Positions 11,701-23,700 of a stretch of DNA of 64,000 bases are shown piece by piece. The stretch comes from Azolla caroliniana (Eukaryota > Polypodiophyta): NCBI GenBank assembly GCA_043228905.1, contig JBHGNT010000001.1, positions 30,938,001 through 31,002,000 of the forward strand, given 5' to 3'. Made by a program: the position numbers and the translations under genes. The notes under the pieces were generated by a model, which saw only the letters and a list, made by a program, of their open reading frames with translations, had not been told where the DNA came from and did not search any database. Every line of letters begins with the position of its first letter. Within the stretch, counting starts at the first letter, position 1.

Positions 11701-13741
11701 CAATTGTGATTCATTAGACTAATATAAAACCTATTACATCAGTAAGTTTGTCTTACCTGTTCGTGCAGTATGCAAAAGCCAATACTGTGGATAAGGACCG
11801 CACAAAGTTTAAAAAACGTTGTTTGATTGCCTGACTTGTCTCAGTTGATAACACAACAGGATCAAAGGCCCTGAATAAACGCAAAGTGTAATGTCATAGT
11901 GGCTATAAACATAATGATCAAACTCAATGCCCCGCCCTTACCTGCAGATTAATATTACTCCTATCCATAGGAGCACAGGTCGCACATACATTCTCATGAT
12001 ATGATTCAATTGACTCTCCTTCCAACTCCGGTCCTCTTTCTATTCGACATACGGCTCCTTGCCCGTTAAATTAAATCTAATTACAATAAATTTAAGAAGA
12101 GAATTTCAAATAATATGCATACATGCAGTACAGTTCGGTGTATGAACCGTAGTATGGGTCCAAGACCCCATGTTGCAAATGCCATAAGCCCAATTGGTGG
12201 AGCACATTGTTGTAATAATTGACTCTCATGAATAACCTTGAGCACACTACATAATCCAAATAATAAGCCATCTCCATTATTTACATCATAAACTAGAAGC
12301 CAATAATTATTTATTTCTAAGTAAAATAATTTTATTATGTCATTTTAAATCCAAGAGGCTGTTGTACTGCCCAACTTTCAACAGAAGGGACATGCACATA
12401 GCACAAAATGTTGCCTTACAAAAAATCCTGAGGTTTTTGACAGTATTAAAAAAAATTATTTTGTAATAAGAACTCGGTCATCACTAAACAGATGAGCAGA
12501 TAAAGTCTGGAAATTCATGAGTTACTCAAAAGAAAATGATATGAATAAATAATAATATAAATTAAAGGATAAAATTCCTCAAAGAATCCAAACTCCCTTT
12601 CAAAAGGCTACGAATACTCTCCATAGAACTACTATGCCGCAATAAATATATTTTTGGTACATGCCTGGCAATAGAGCTTGCTGTGAATGTTTTCACAGCG
12701 TTTACAACCTCCTTGGATGGGAACGGAGTAGCTGACGCATAGACAAAGTTGAAACCACCCTTAATTTGAGTTCTTTGTTTGGATTTCAAGACTGGAATAC
12801 ACCGCCCAAACTGTTTCATGTACTGAAATTGGAAATAGCATATGATATTCAGTAGCTGAAATAAACTTGACCACAAAATGCCCATTGCATATAATCACAT
12901 TAAATTTTCTTGGTCTTTGTTCAGCAGGAATATTATTGCAATTCAAACTGAAGTCATATGTACCATAGTGCGAGATTTTTTAGGGTGAATTGCAGCAAGC
13001 CGAGTTTGATATCCCTGCACACAGCATTGTGGCTGAAAGTGTATCTAGTAGAATAAGGAGAACATTATTTAGCAGCTTCCTCAAATAATCCTAGAAATAT
13101 GTATCAGCCAAGCATCAGATTGAAACATAAGAGCACAGAAATTACTGAGAAAATAGCTAGTTCATGATGTGATCCAATAAATATATATCAGCCAAGCATC
13201 ATCTTGATCAGTGCATTACAGCATCAACATAACAGCGAAGCTAGCAATTCTATGGTATGGTCCTAGGAAAGGTAGTCAGAAAAGAATAGCCTTGATTACA
13301 GCAAAAGCATTTCATTTGAAGAAGCATAGAACTTTCAAAAGGATTCAGAATTTCATGACGTGCTCAAACAGTGCATTACAACCAGGAAATCAGTAGACAG
13401 CTATTCGTTCCATGCTATGATCAAAGCAAAATGTCATCAGCCCAATACAACCTTAAAAAGTGCACTGCGACATGCATTTTGCAGCTAGAAATTTATGTTG
13501 ATATCCTAACCTTGAAAAATGCATTACCAACAACACCATTATATCGGAAGAGAAAAATAATTCAAAATCCATGCTGACATCATAACACTGAGCAATGCAT
13601 TACAATACTGCCATTTCATGTCAAGAAAAAAGATGAACCATCCAAAACAACTTAAATTTCATATTAAAGTTAAATCTTCAAACTGCATACCTGGTGCAAG
13701 GATGCATCATGAACAATACGATGCAGCTGTAAGGAGCACAT
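8737..13741 (-). CDS. MSL2/3: plastid mechanosensitive channel of the MscS-like MSL2/MSL3 type
   Basis: Thirteen minus-strand exons: 13741-13691, 13014-12964, 12822-12661, 12224-12123, 12039-11942, 11870-11757, 11667-11607, 11427-11278, 10885-10775, 10593-10426, 10345-10232, 10121-10065, 9840-8737. They total 2343 nt and encode 780 residues, with all phases consistent. MSL2/3 open under membrane tension in the plastid envelope and control plastid size and osmotic balance. The N-terminal part carries membrane segments. The pore-lining region [20 protein letters not shown] (about 239-258) leads into [13 protein letters not shown] and then the MscS beta domain ([37 protein letters not shown]). 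The last exon (residues 414-780) is a long, Ser/Asn-rich, poorly conserved tail that keeps the MSL2/3 motif [13 protein letters not shown]. The start gives [12 protein letters not shown]; exons 1-2 are the least certain. Confidence 0.92.
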
Positions 13742-14935
13742 AGTGATATCACTTTGGCTTCCGGTACATCTTTTATTTTCGGATACAATGATATGAATTT
13801 CTAGCTCCTTCTGCTGTTACGCCAATTTGTACACTCTACACGTTTCAGGATTTACAATCCTTCACCAATTATGCCATTGTTTCTGATCAAAATAAAAAGG
13901 AACGTACTCAGGATGGAAAAGAAACAATTTTTTCTTCCATGATTTTTTACGAAGCGATCCCCATTGTTTGTGACAAATCCTACACAGAGACTGCAGTCAA
14001 TAAAGAGAAACATACTCGGGATAAATAAGAAACAATTTTTCGAAGGAGATTGGTTCTTCAAAGGAAATTGTAGAACGACAGGAACTCGGCTGTCATAGAA
14101 TACCTGGCCAAATGCCTTTCTTTCTGCTTCTTTATGAGACTTCCTGTTTTTTCTTTTGCGATGCTTCCTGCTTTCCTTTCTGATTTCAGATTCGATGCTT
14201 TCTACTTTTCAGATTCTTTCTTTGGTCTACGTTCTTTCATAGAATCCTTCTGCTGCGTTTTTCCCTTCAGAATCGCGCCCGCTTAATCGGTCTGCGAGGA
14301 GGAGGAGGAGAAGAAGAAGAAGAAGAAGAACGCGCAGTCGGATCGCGGCGTCTGAAGGAAACCCTAGCCACGCGTGACGGAAGGGAATGGATATGGATTT
14401 TTTCTTTCTGACTGTCTGCTTTGTTGTCTTCTTCTTCTTCTTCGGGAACGTGTGTTTTTCTTAAGTCGTCGTTACTGTTATATATTTTCGTTTCGTTAGT
14501 CACCACTTCTTCTTCTTCTTTTTATGGAGGCCAAAATATTTACAAGACCATGCCCTTCGCTTCCCTTCCCTCTACTCGAATCGCATTGCATTTGCACGAT
14601 GCTCTATCCGAACTTCTCAATAATTACCGTGCTACCCTCTTCACAACGCTTACCTCCCCTCCCACCCATCGCAGAATGAATGCAAAAGAGAGAGAGAGAC
14701 AGTCAATAAAGGCCAAGAGAAGAGAAACCCACCACAAAACTGCGTTATGATTCTATACTTTGTATAGTACTTTAAACAAACGTTAATCGATGAAATAATT
14801 ACACTTTTATGCTTTGGTAATCAGGTTCAAGAGGAGAAAACTAGATTATGGGTGGGGGTTCCTTGTCAGGTGAATTCACTTAAGCCTCCCTTCCAAATCG
14901 ACATGAATTCCACTATCTCGACCAATTTGAGGCAT

Positions 14936-14938
<3 letters not shown>
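13742..14938. other. MSL leader/promoter region with GAA/CTT tracts
   Basis: On the minus strand this is the 5' leader and promoter of the MSL gene. It contains purine-rich (GGA)n/(GAA)n at 14297-14330 and pyrimidine-rich TTC tracts at 14424-14443 and 14504-14521. Frames across these tracts give poly-Glu or poly-Ser and are not convincing genes. A non-coding leader exon with an intron is possible but cannot be placed. Confidence 0.45.

Positions 14939-14972
<34 letters not shown>
14939..14972. repeat. (CT)n microsatellite
   Basis: A pure CT dinucleotide run of about 34 bp directly precedes the SINE-like sequence. Confidence 0.95.
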
Positions 14973-14973
<1 letters not shown>

Positions 14974-15083
14974 ATTAGCTTAGCCTAGTGGTAAGTTGTC
15001 TACACTACTAGCATTACACCTTGGGTTCAAAACCCAATTTTCTCACCTCTTTATTACACTGTATATATCTCTCTTATTTCTCG
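14973..15083 (+). mobile_element. SINE-like sequence with tRNA-type box A and box B
   Basis: TAGCCTAGTGGT at 14981-14992 fits an RNA polymerase III box A. GGTTCAAAACC at 15024-15034 fits box B, 43 bp downstream. There is no acceptor-stem pairing, so it is not a working tRNA gene. The head of a tRNA-derived SINE is the better reading. It sits between two CT tracts and has no clear A-tail or target duplication, so it is only a candidate. Confidence 0.45.
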
Positions 15084-15084
15084 C

Positions 15085-15119
<35 letters not shown>
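15084..15119. repeat. (CT)n microsatellite
   Basis: A CT-rich run interrupted by CTTT near its start and ending in CCCCC. It may be the degenerate tail of the SINE-like sequence to its left. Confidence 0.85.
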
Positions 15120-15721
15120 CCCCCGTACAATTGACTATTCTTTAGGTGTTGTTATTTAGAAATTAGTATATTATTCTAAAAATAAAGTTTTATAAATCTA
15201 GTAATCCTCTTTCCTACAATTTCATTCATTCGTACATATACTAAATAATTGCCATGGATTTTTATAAAGAATATGCTTTTGGATCCCAATGTATCAATTT
15301 TGATTCAGCACATGCTTTATCTTTTTCAAAGCAATATAAATGTTTCTCACCAAAAGTGATTTCGTACCCTCTCTCTCACTCTATTTGTTTTGTAAATAGT
15401 AATTTTATTAATTACAACTTACAAGATGTATAGATATAGTAGATGGAAGTACGATATCAAGTGAACCCCATTTCATTCCCCTCTATATCCCTCATCACTT
15501 AGTGCTATATCTATTTGTCTAGAGTTTCATAACAATGCTCTATGGAAGAACTTGATTCATATGTGTTGATAAAATGTAATTGATGCACTGCAGAGACCCA
15601 CCAACATGACCAATGAAGATTGCGAGAATCGTGATCAACTTGTTGTGTTAAATATATGATTCCACTTGTCATATAACATCTACTTCTCAGTAATGGATTA
15701 CTGCAAAAGGAATACTACATC
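15120..15721. other. AT-rich intergenic DNA
   Basis: I see no genes, transposon ends or strong repeats in this stretch. Confidence 0.5.
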
Positions 15722-15917
15722 AGCCAAAGTGTACTAATTGATGGATATTGCATGAGATTCAAAAGAAAGAATCGAATTTGACCTCAACCTACATAAATGA
15801 AGTCAAAAAAAGTTGTATGACACATACAAAAATGCTACATCAATCAATGTGTGGTAATAGATGTAGAGATAACATGAGATTCAAATGAAAGAATCAAATT
15901 TGACCTCCACCTACAAT
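15722..15917. repeat. two diverged tandem units, about 110 bp
   Basis: CTACATCAGCCAAAGTGT...CATGAGATTCAAAAGAAAGAATCGAATTTGACCTCAACCTACA is followed by a related unit: CTACATCAATCAATGTGT...CATGAGATTCAAATGAAAGAATCAAATTTGACCTCCACCTACA. The second unit ends exactly at the target-site duplication of the LINE to its right, so the LINE inserted in or beside the repeat. Confidence 0.7.
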
Positions 15918-16337
15918 TTTTTTTTTTAGTAACACTTTTATTACTAGTGGGAAACCTCAAAGTGAGGTGAAAACCCACAAAGAATAAAGAAAAATATACA
16001 AGTGTCACTTAGACACTAAAGAGCTTAAAAGCACTCAAAAGCAAATGTTGTAAATTTGGAGTGTGATGCCTCTAAGTTGTAGACAATCAAATAGAGATTG
16101 CATGAGGGATTGCTTAAAGAAGTTAACTTCATGTAGTTGGTTTTGATCAAAGACCTTATTATTGCGGGTTGTCCAAATGGTCCAAAGTGCCCAAAATCGT
16201 GTCCATTGGAGAAAATAGGCATTGTCGGATAGGGCGCATGGAATTTGTCCAAATATCCAAAAGTGTTTACCAAACCTTCAGCTAGGAAATCTGTGATAAA
16301 GAGATGCACTTAGTCTTTGTACAAATGTTGTAGTGAA
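15918..16337 (-). mobile_element. 5'-truncated LINE insertion with 17-bp target-site duplication
   Basis: A 420-bp insert lies between two perfect copies of TGACCTCCACCTACAAT (15901-15917 and 16338-16354). On the minus strand it ends in a poly(A) run (T-run at 15917-15926 on the plus strand), preceded by AATAAAAG. It encodes the end of a LINE reverse-transcriptase ORF: FLQWTRFWALWTIWTTRNNK, followed by a short tail ending NICF and a stop. One in-frame TGA interrupts it upstream. Poly(A), 5' truncation and a target duplication of this size are the hallmarks of target-primed reverse transcription. Confidence 0.9.
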
Positions 16338-16354
16338 TGACCTCCACCTACAAT

Positions 16355-18072
16355 CAGTAGTTGAAAGGGCTTTGAAGAGTTTGAACTTAGAGGTGTGAGT
16401 CATGGTGCTCATGTACACATTGTCAAGCTCAAGGGACACGTTATACATAACACTCAATGAGGCACATTTGCATTTCTCAATGGTGTTAAAACGGTTCATA
16501 GTTATTCACACTCATATAAAAGTCGACTTAATATCTCTACGATGATGAGTGCACATTATTGAGAAGCACATATTTGTGATCGACTCACTAAGGATTCTCA
16601 CAAACTCGAGTCAAAGTAATAGGCAAGGGCAAAGCAATATAGAAGAGTTGTTAAGGGAAATAATTTCATATTCTTTAGTTTTAACAACCTTACGAGGCTT
16701 AATAATTCCGATCCATAGTAGTCGTCATAATCTAAATGTATACAAGAAGCATGGTCATATTGTAATATGTAGGGAATTACCCTTTATTGGGCATGAATGG
16801 TTAATGCTCAATGGGCTAGCTACTCACAATTTTAATGTAATACTTTATTTGATTCAATGTAAATGAGTTAGTATGTTAGGATTGACTATACAATCCACAT
16901 AAATATCCTCCGGATTTACAAATTTTCACACCACAACTTGCATTTTTAAAGCTAAAAGGAAAAATTACTTAATGCTCCTAGAATAGGAAAGATGACCTAG
17001 GAGACGAAGAGAGTATTTTCCGAGGATGCGAATGTGTGGAGAAGTTTGATTAGTAAGTTTACATTGTTAGAATGCTACTTAACTAAGCTATAAAAAAACT
17101 AGGTAATACCCTACACTCATGTCAACATTTAAAGCTTAACAATAAAAATGATAACGCTCAAACCTTAAGCAAACCTTGAGCACCAACTTCACATAACCAT
17201 CAATTCAAGAATGCCAATTCCCAAGGGAGAACTACAAGTACAACTTCAGCCCATCAAAACTCTAGTTTCCCCAGTCTAGAGAAGGAAACATGCAATACAA
17301 AAATCACCACACCTTGGTAATGATAATAGCAAGTACGACAAATTTAGTAGGTTAGTACCAAAATTTAGAAGAAGAGGGATACCTACTTGAACTACATGTA
17401 CAACTTCAAATAAATAGCTCATATGCTTGTGAGCCGAAGTTATTTGTTCGAAGAACATGCAATACAAAAATATACCAAACCTTGGTAAGGATAATACCAA
17501 GTACACCCTCTCTTTTTCCAACAATGGTTTATATTATGTCTAAAGTGATTTACGTGATATTCAGCATAGATTTTTACCTTTTCAATTGCTCATAGACTAC
17601 CATTGACATACATAACTCCCAAACCAGTACCAAGAACAATTATACATAGCCACATGCCTCATATCGGTGGAGGAAATACCTAGAGAGGTAGCTGATACCG
17701 CCAACATATACAACCATTAACCATGTAGAATACATTCATCCTTTCCCATTGGTTCTTAACAACCTCTTTCTTTCAAAAGACTACATCTAAATTACCCTTG
17801 ATAGCATCATATTCTCCTTTTAGTGTGTGCACCAAGGTCAACCAGATCTCCTTGACTACATCCACAACATTCCATTGAATTTGCTGAAATATCCTTTGAC
17901 ATCTACTGGTCACAAAACTCGTAACATTATTGAACTAATCGTCTCCCAAACCACCCCATTATCTACTAAATTAATAGGCATACATGGCGACACTTCCTCA
18001 ATATATCAACCTTTTGTATATAATGCAAAGTTAACATTTTCTTTTTCATAATATTGTACCTTGCCCTTAATA
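16355..18072. other. gene-poor region
   Basis: No gene is supported. Two diverged copies of TGCAATACAAAAAT...CTTGGTAA lie near 17290 and 17460 about 170 bp apart. Short frames (for example 16549-16866 and 17827-18051, both plus) have no recognisable domain. Part of this stretch may be very old LINE or LTR debris. Confidence 0.4.
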
Positions 18073-18690
18073 TCAACCCACATCACTACCCCCCACCCCC
18101 CCCCCCAAATTATATACTCTAGAGCCATATACCTCATGCAAGAGACATAATAACCTTTTCCAAGCCAGTTTAGCAACCATACATGACCAAAATAGGTGAA
18201 GAAGAGACTTCATCTCTAATCCACAAAAATCATACATCTCATCCATATCCTTACAATACATCCAAACCCTAATAGAAACCGCATAATGAACAATCAACCA
18301 TCTAAATAGAATAATCTTCTTTGGAATTTGCATAGCCCATAGCCATTTCCAAAATGTGGTCATGCGAGTATGATCAACATTATAACTCAACCATTTTTTT
18401 AGCTGTTGTCGGCCAATGAGGTACCCTACGTCATAACATCTCCCTTCCCAATCAAACCGAATATTGAAAAAACAGAATTAGTTTGACATGCTTCCATTCC
18501 CCCGAATCCCATTCCAATTCACATAATGATTTTTTCCCCACTACCCATAGATGCCACCATGGATGAATAGCATTAGGATCAGGATCAAGGATCCAAATGT
18601 TAACTATCTTAGCTAAAATTCTAATAGGTTTTATTGTAGCCTCAGCCAAACATTCATCTTCTAGGGGGATCATCCCTAATCGTCCATCCT
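18073..18690 (-). mobile_element. LINE fragment: zinc-binding C-terminal region of reverse transcriptase
   Basis: The minus strand encodes the zf-RVT region found at the C-terminus of plant LINE reverse transcriptases: FWKWLWAMQIPKKIILFRWL, then CGLEMKSLLHLFWSC, then AKLAWKRL. Upstream pieces (WVVGKKSLCELEWDSGEWK, 18452-18673) belong to the same reading in another frame, so at least one frameshift has occurred. No endonuclease, poly(A) or target duplication could be placed. A C-homopolymer (about 18096-18107 on the plus strand) follows. This is a decayed remnant. Confidence 0.75.
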
Positions 18691-19774
18691 ATAGAACATC
18701 ATAACTAAGTAAGAAAGTATCATTATCTCCAAGGGCACGAACCCCAAGTAAAATTTGAAAATAATCCCACCCACTTATGAGAATTAGAATGTATATTATC
18801 CTGCAAGGGTAACTACAACTTCCATAACTCATCAACTATCATATTTCCTCATCTTATTCCTCTATACTCTTGTCGAATAATGTAAGTAGGATTGCGAACA
18901 AAGTGTTGCCACTTACTAAGAGATGAGGCAAAAATGAATCCACTTGAGCCCAATTTAATCTAAGTCTCATCCCAACGTAGACCCTTCATCATCTAGAAAT
19001 TTAAATGCCAAAATTTTAGTATGCCCAGTTTTAGTAGATCAATGCCAAATTTTAGAATAATGGGGATGCGTACTACCACATATATAGCTTCAAATAAATA
19101 ACTTAGGCTTAAGAGTCCAATTCACAGATATTGTGTATCATGTATTCATGTTCATTATTGATGACCAAGACCGAGCTTGTTTCAAACCTTCCATTAAAAA
19201 TGTCTAACAATTTCACATGAGTAAAGGAAGAGTTTGTAACCCACTTTGCAAGACAATGTCCAAAGTCCTTGTAAGCCAGAGTCTTATATCTACTGCATGC
19301 CAACGAGATGCCAAAGTGACAATTAAAGCAGAAGAAGAGGTAATTGAGACACAAGCATAACATACATATGTGCTGATTAAGACGAGGAGCTATTCGGACA
19401 AGGGATGGTCTAAAATCTCGACGGATTCAGATGAATCCGGGGAGATATTCGGTCTCTGATTGGGCGACCAAACGGTAAACCAAGGATGATGTTAAGTCCC
19501 GGTGGCCTTGTAGAGTACTACCACAAGTGTCCCCAATATCTCCCACAAAAAGCGAGTGCAGACCCAACGAGACGAGATGCTGCAGACCAAAGGAAATGCA
19601 TTTGGTCCAAAAGAGAAGAGACCCATTCCTCCACAAAGTGTGTGACTGACGTGTACCCCCCCGCCTCCCCCTTTTAATTCCACTGAAAGAATCGGTGGTG
19701 GTCTCATCTCCTCCTTCAATTTTCCTTCTGTTGTCCCCCCCCCCCGCCCAATCCCCTGCTTCTCTCTCGCGGTC
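18691..19774. other. intergenic, ABC1K promoter side
   Basis: The left part may be further LINE debris: a minus-strand frame at 19109-19363 has a weak RNase H-like look that I could not confirm. The right part (about 19400-19774) is more GC-balanced, contains a short C-run (19736-19745) and should hold the promoter and leader of the ABC1K gene. Confidence 0.45.
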
Positions 19775-20706
19775 ATGGCAGCAGCTTCTGGTTCTTCAAT
19801 CGTCCTCCACAGACTCCGGTTTCCCCGCGTAAGCACACCCCTAACTTCTTCTGAGCGTTTGAATTTGTTCAATCATGTCTAGGCATGGATATATTCATGC
19901 ACATGTTGAAAAATTGGATATTTATATGTGTGCATACACATATATCTATGTGTGTATGTGTATATATCAATCATACATACGTACAAATGCATGCATCTAT
20001 GTATAGTACACACATAACATACATATTTGTATCTGGATGTTTGTATGTGTACATATGTATGCATAATCATACATGCGTGCATACATACATATGTATGTAT
20101 ATTGATGTGCGGATATACACATAAGATGTCAATAAATCAAACGATCATACATATATGCGTACATATGCATGTAATATATCTATCTGTGGATGTACAAATG
20201 CATTATTTTTGGTATTTGTGTATGCTGCTCATGTTTGGATAAGTATTCTGTATACTACTCACGTTTGGATAAGTTTTGTGTACATACATGTGGATGAATG
20301 TACTTATCTAAGTCGCCCGAGGTTGCATTTTCAATTTATACATCTACGTGTGGATGTGTGTGGATGTATGCATTTATATATCACACTCATGTTTGATGAA
20401 TTCTGTCTTTGCCTCGATTGACATTTTTATTTATCTATGTCATCCTACATTGCATTTTTTGTATGTGGATGTATGTGTCATACTTGTACATTGTGAGCTC
20501 TGTATACGATTTTAGGGTTCCTTTAAACACCCAAATTTGGTTTCAAATCTGAAATTAGACCAGAAATAGACTGATGAGTGGATATCTGGATAGGCATGGT
20601 CTCAATAGGACCCGTGACTTTGATGAATATTTGCATATACATGCCCATGTATATAAGAATATGTATGAATGTTAGATCCATCTCTCTTTAAATTCTATAT
20701 CTATAT

Positions 20707-20772
<66 letters not shown>

Positions 20773-23700
20773 ATCTATCTATGCATCAAACATGGATGCA
20801 TGTGTCCACCTTGTATGGGTCTCCTTTATATTTGTAGGTTTTGAAATGATATGTATTGCAGGCAGTGCATACTGATCTTTATTACTTTTGCATTGTTCTT
20901 CTTCAGAATATCAATGGTTTTGGTAAGGGACGATGTAATTTCAAGCTTGGATGGATGCCTTCTGTCAAACCCACTTTCAGATATCTTAATGTGAGGGGGC
21001 GGTCAACATCAACTGCCACCAATCCACCTTCATCCTCTGAGGAATTCAGTGCCAAATATAGAGAAGGTTAATCATTTGAGTTTTTCACATGCAACATGAT
21101 TATTTGTTGTATTTTAACGATTGGCACCCAATTAGGAATGTTTTATTTGCTCATATACATTTTTGCTTTCTCTAGAAAGGCTTAAAAAATTCTCTGAGTT
21201 GGTTGAGGATGTCTTTCGCACAACAATTGACACTGGGCCACGAGGTGCTGTTAGGTTCGCCCAAGGAGTTGAAGCATTCATTACTGTTGGTGGAGAATGG
21301 GCAGTTGAACAATTGCGAGTATGTGCATACTAGAAGGCAATATATTTGCCAGTCAATGAAAGTTGCTTTCAGTTATGTTTATACGGCGTTTTCAGTTTTG
21401 TTTATGTTATATGATACATAGAGTCTGCAATCAGCTGGAACTATAGGTTCAGGTGCACAAATTGGTGTATTGGGTCCTCGTGAACTGCGTAAATTATTTG
21501 AGAGATTGGGTGCTACATACATTAAACTAGGTCAGGTAAGAGTAATACTTGATTCTTTCCTTGGAGATTCCTATCCATCATCAAGTTTGAATCATGCATT
21601 AAAAGTAAATTTTCATATTCAAAAGTAAGGTTAAATTATAACTCTTTTAATGATATTAGTTTATTGCATCGGCACCATCATTGTTTCCTGAAGAGTATGT
21701 GAAAGAGTTCCAGAGCTGCTTGGACAAGACACCACCTGTACCATTTGATCAAATAAAAGAGATTATTACAAAGGATTTGGGCCGTCCTTTGGAGGAGGTT
21801 TATGAATATGTGGATCCTGTACCTCTTGCTTCAGCTTCTATTGCCCAGGTGAAAAGAAATCTCGAAGGGTTAATATTTGTGTAACCACTGGAGAACTCGT
21901 TTAAAATGGCGTTCAATTGGTTGTGTGATATCTTGAGCAAAATCTTTTCATGTATATATGTGAGGTTTGCACATGCATAAGAATATATGTGAGGATCACG
22001 ATTGAAGCTTACATTAGGAACATATAATGAAAAAAGTAAAATTGATAAGGGAACTAGCATCATGGGATTAACTTGGGCAGAATGTGTGAGTAACAAATGG
22101 GATTAGAGAGAGGGTATTATCCATTATATTGCATCAAAATCTAGAACAATATTTTTATGGTTGTGTAATTTCTATCAGTTCTCCTTTTTTTGGTAGCATG
22201 TATTGATTATACATACTTGCAAAATAAGTTTTCCAATAAGCTATCATTTTTCAGCCTACTTTTTGTAACAGGTACATGGGGCCAGGCTGAGAGGGACCAT
22301 GAAAGAAGTGGTTATCAAGGTTTTAAAACCCGGTGTTGGTGATGTATTAACTGCTGATTTAAACTTTCTTTACGTAGCTGCAAGGGTATTGGAGTTTCTG
22401 AATCCTCAAATTAGCCGAACCTCCTTGGTAATAGTACTGCATATCCCTGCAGTGATCTCATTTTAGTTTAGAAATTAGTATATGCTCCATTTTCCTAATG
22501 ACTGTTATAGTTTGGTGCATTATTCTAGGTTGCAATTGTTGGTGACATACGATCTTCAATGTTGGAAGAAGTTGACTTCCAAAAAGAAGCTATCAACATT
22601 GAAGCTTTTAGACAATATCTTCAAAATGCAGGGCTTACGAATCAGGCTACTGTACCTGAGGTTTACAGACATTGCAGCACAAAAAAGGTCCTAACCATGG
22701 AAAGGTTTTATGGTGTGCCACTTACTGATTTGGATTCAATTAGATCCTTAGTACCTAGTCCTGAAGCGACTTTGATAACGGCACTGAATGTGTGGTACAT
22801 TTCTCCCCATATTCTTCTCTTTTATATATATCTATTTATTATTAATTAATCAGGGAAAACTCCAAAGTATGAAATACCTGTGTTTTTCGTCGTTCCAGAA
22901 TACTCCAAATTTTTATTATTTTTCTGGTGCCCTTCATATGGTTGATTCATCCAGTCTTTTCTTTCTATTGGGGTTGATCGAGGGCGTTTATAGAAATAAT
23001 GAAAAGTCATGGGCATTTTGGGAAATAAAGAAAAATTCAGTTTGAAGTTTTTTCGTTCTCACTTTTGAGAGTGTGGTACAATTTCTCCCCATTTATTTCT
23101 CTTTTACTTAATCTTTTGTCACTGTTTAATGCCTTTCGGGTTATAGTCTCTTACATGTCTTATCATCATTCCAAGGGCACCAGCCCCTCTTTCTCCTTCC
23201 CAATAGCTTCAAAGCTTAGTGGAATTGTTCTTTAGAGTGCCAAATATATCTTTCTGTCTACGTATGTGCAATGATAGAGATAATGACGTTATATGTAGGG
23301 TAAAAATAGGCAAGTACACAAGGATGAGTATAGAAATCAGCTCCCACTCGTGCTGTGTTGTCTCGGTATCCAGTTTGATGGTGTTAGTTCCTATCACTCT
23401 ATTCTTCTCCACTTGGTAATGCGAAGATATGGGCTATCAAGGATAATATAGGAATGGAGTGGTGGGGGAGTGGGAGAAAGATAAGAGAGATGGAACCTTC
23501 TGTATATAATGTGTGCGTAATACTTAACGCAAGAGGAGAATGGTTTATTTTATGGTGAACAAACTTCTCTTTTGATCAAAATGGAAGGTAATACTTAACG
23601 CAAGAGGAGAATGGTTTGTTTTATGGTGAACAAGCTTCTCTTTTGATCAAAATGGAAGTAGGCAATCGTTAGTTTAATATATGGGGATACCCAGAATGGA

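Noticed and set aside
14267-14750. Frames of 79 and 109 codons across the GAA/CTT tracts
   Set aside because: Poly-Glu, poly-Ser and poly-Pro arise from the trinucleotide repeats in the MSL leader. No domain and no consistent codon use.
14981-15035. A functional tRNA gene at the box A/box B match
   Set aside because: The ends do not pair as an acceptor stem and no anticodon loop can be drawn. A SINE-like origin fits better.
19879-20421. Frames rich in His/Met/Cys/Tyr in ABC1K intron 1
   Set aside because: They come from degenerate CATA/TGTA repeats, sit inside a well-supported intron and have no domain.
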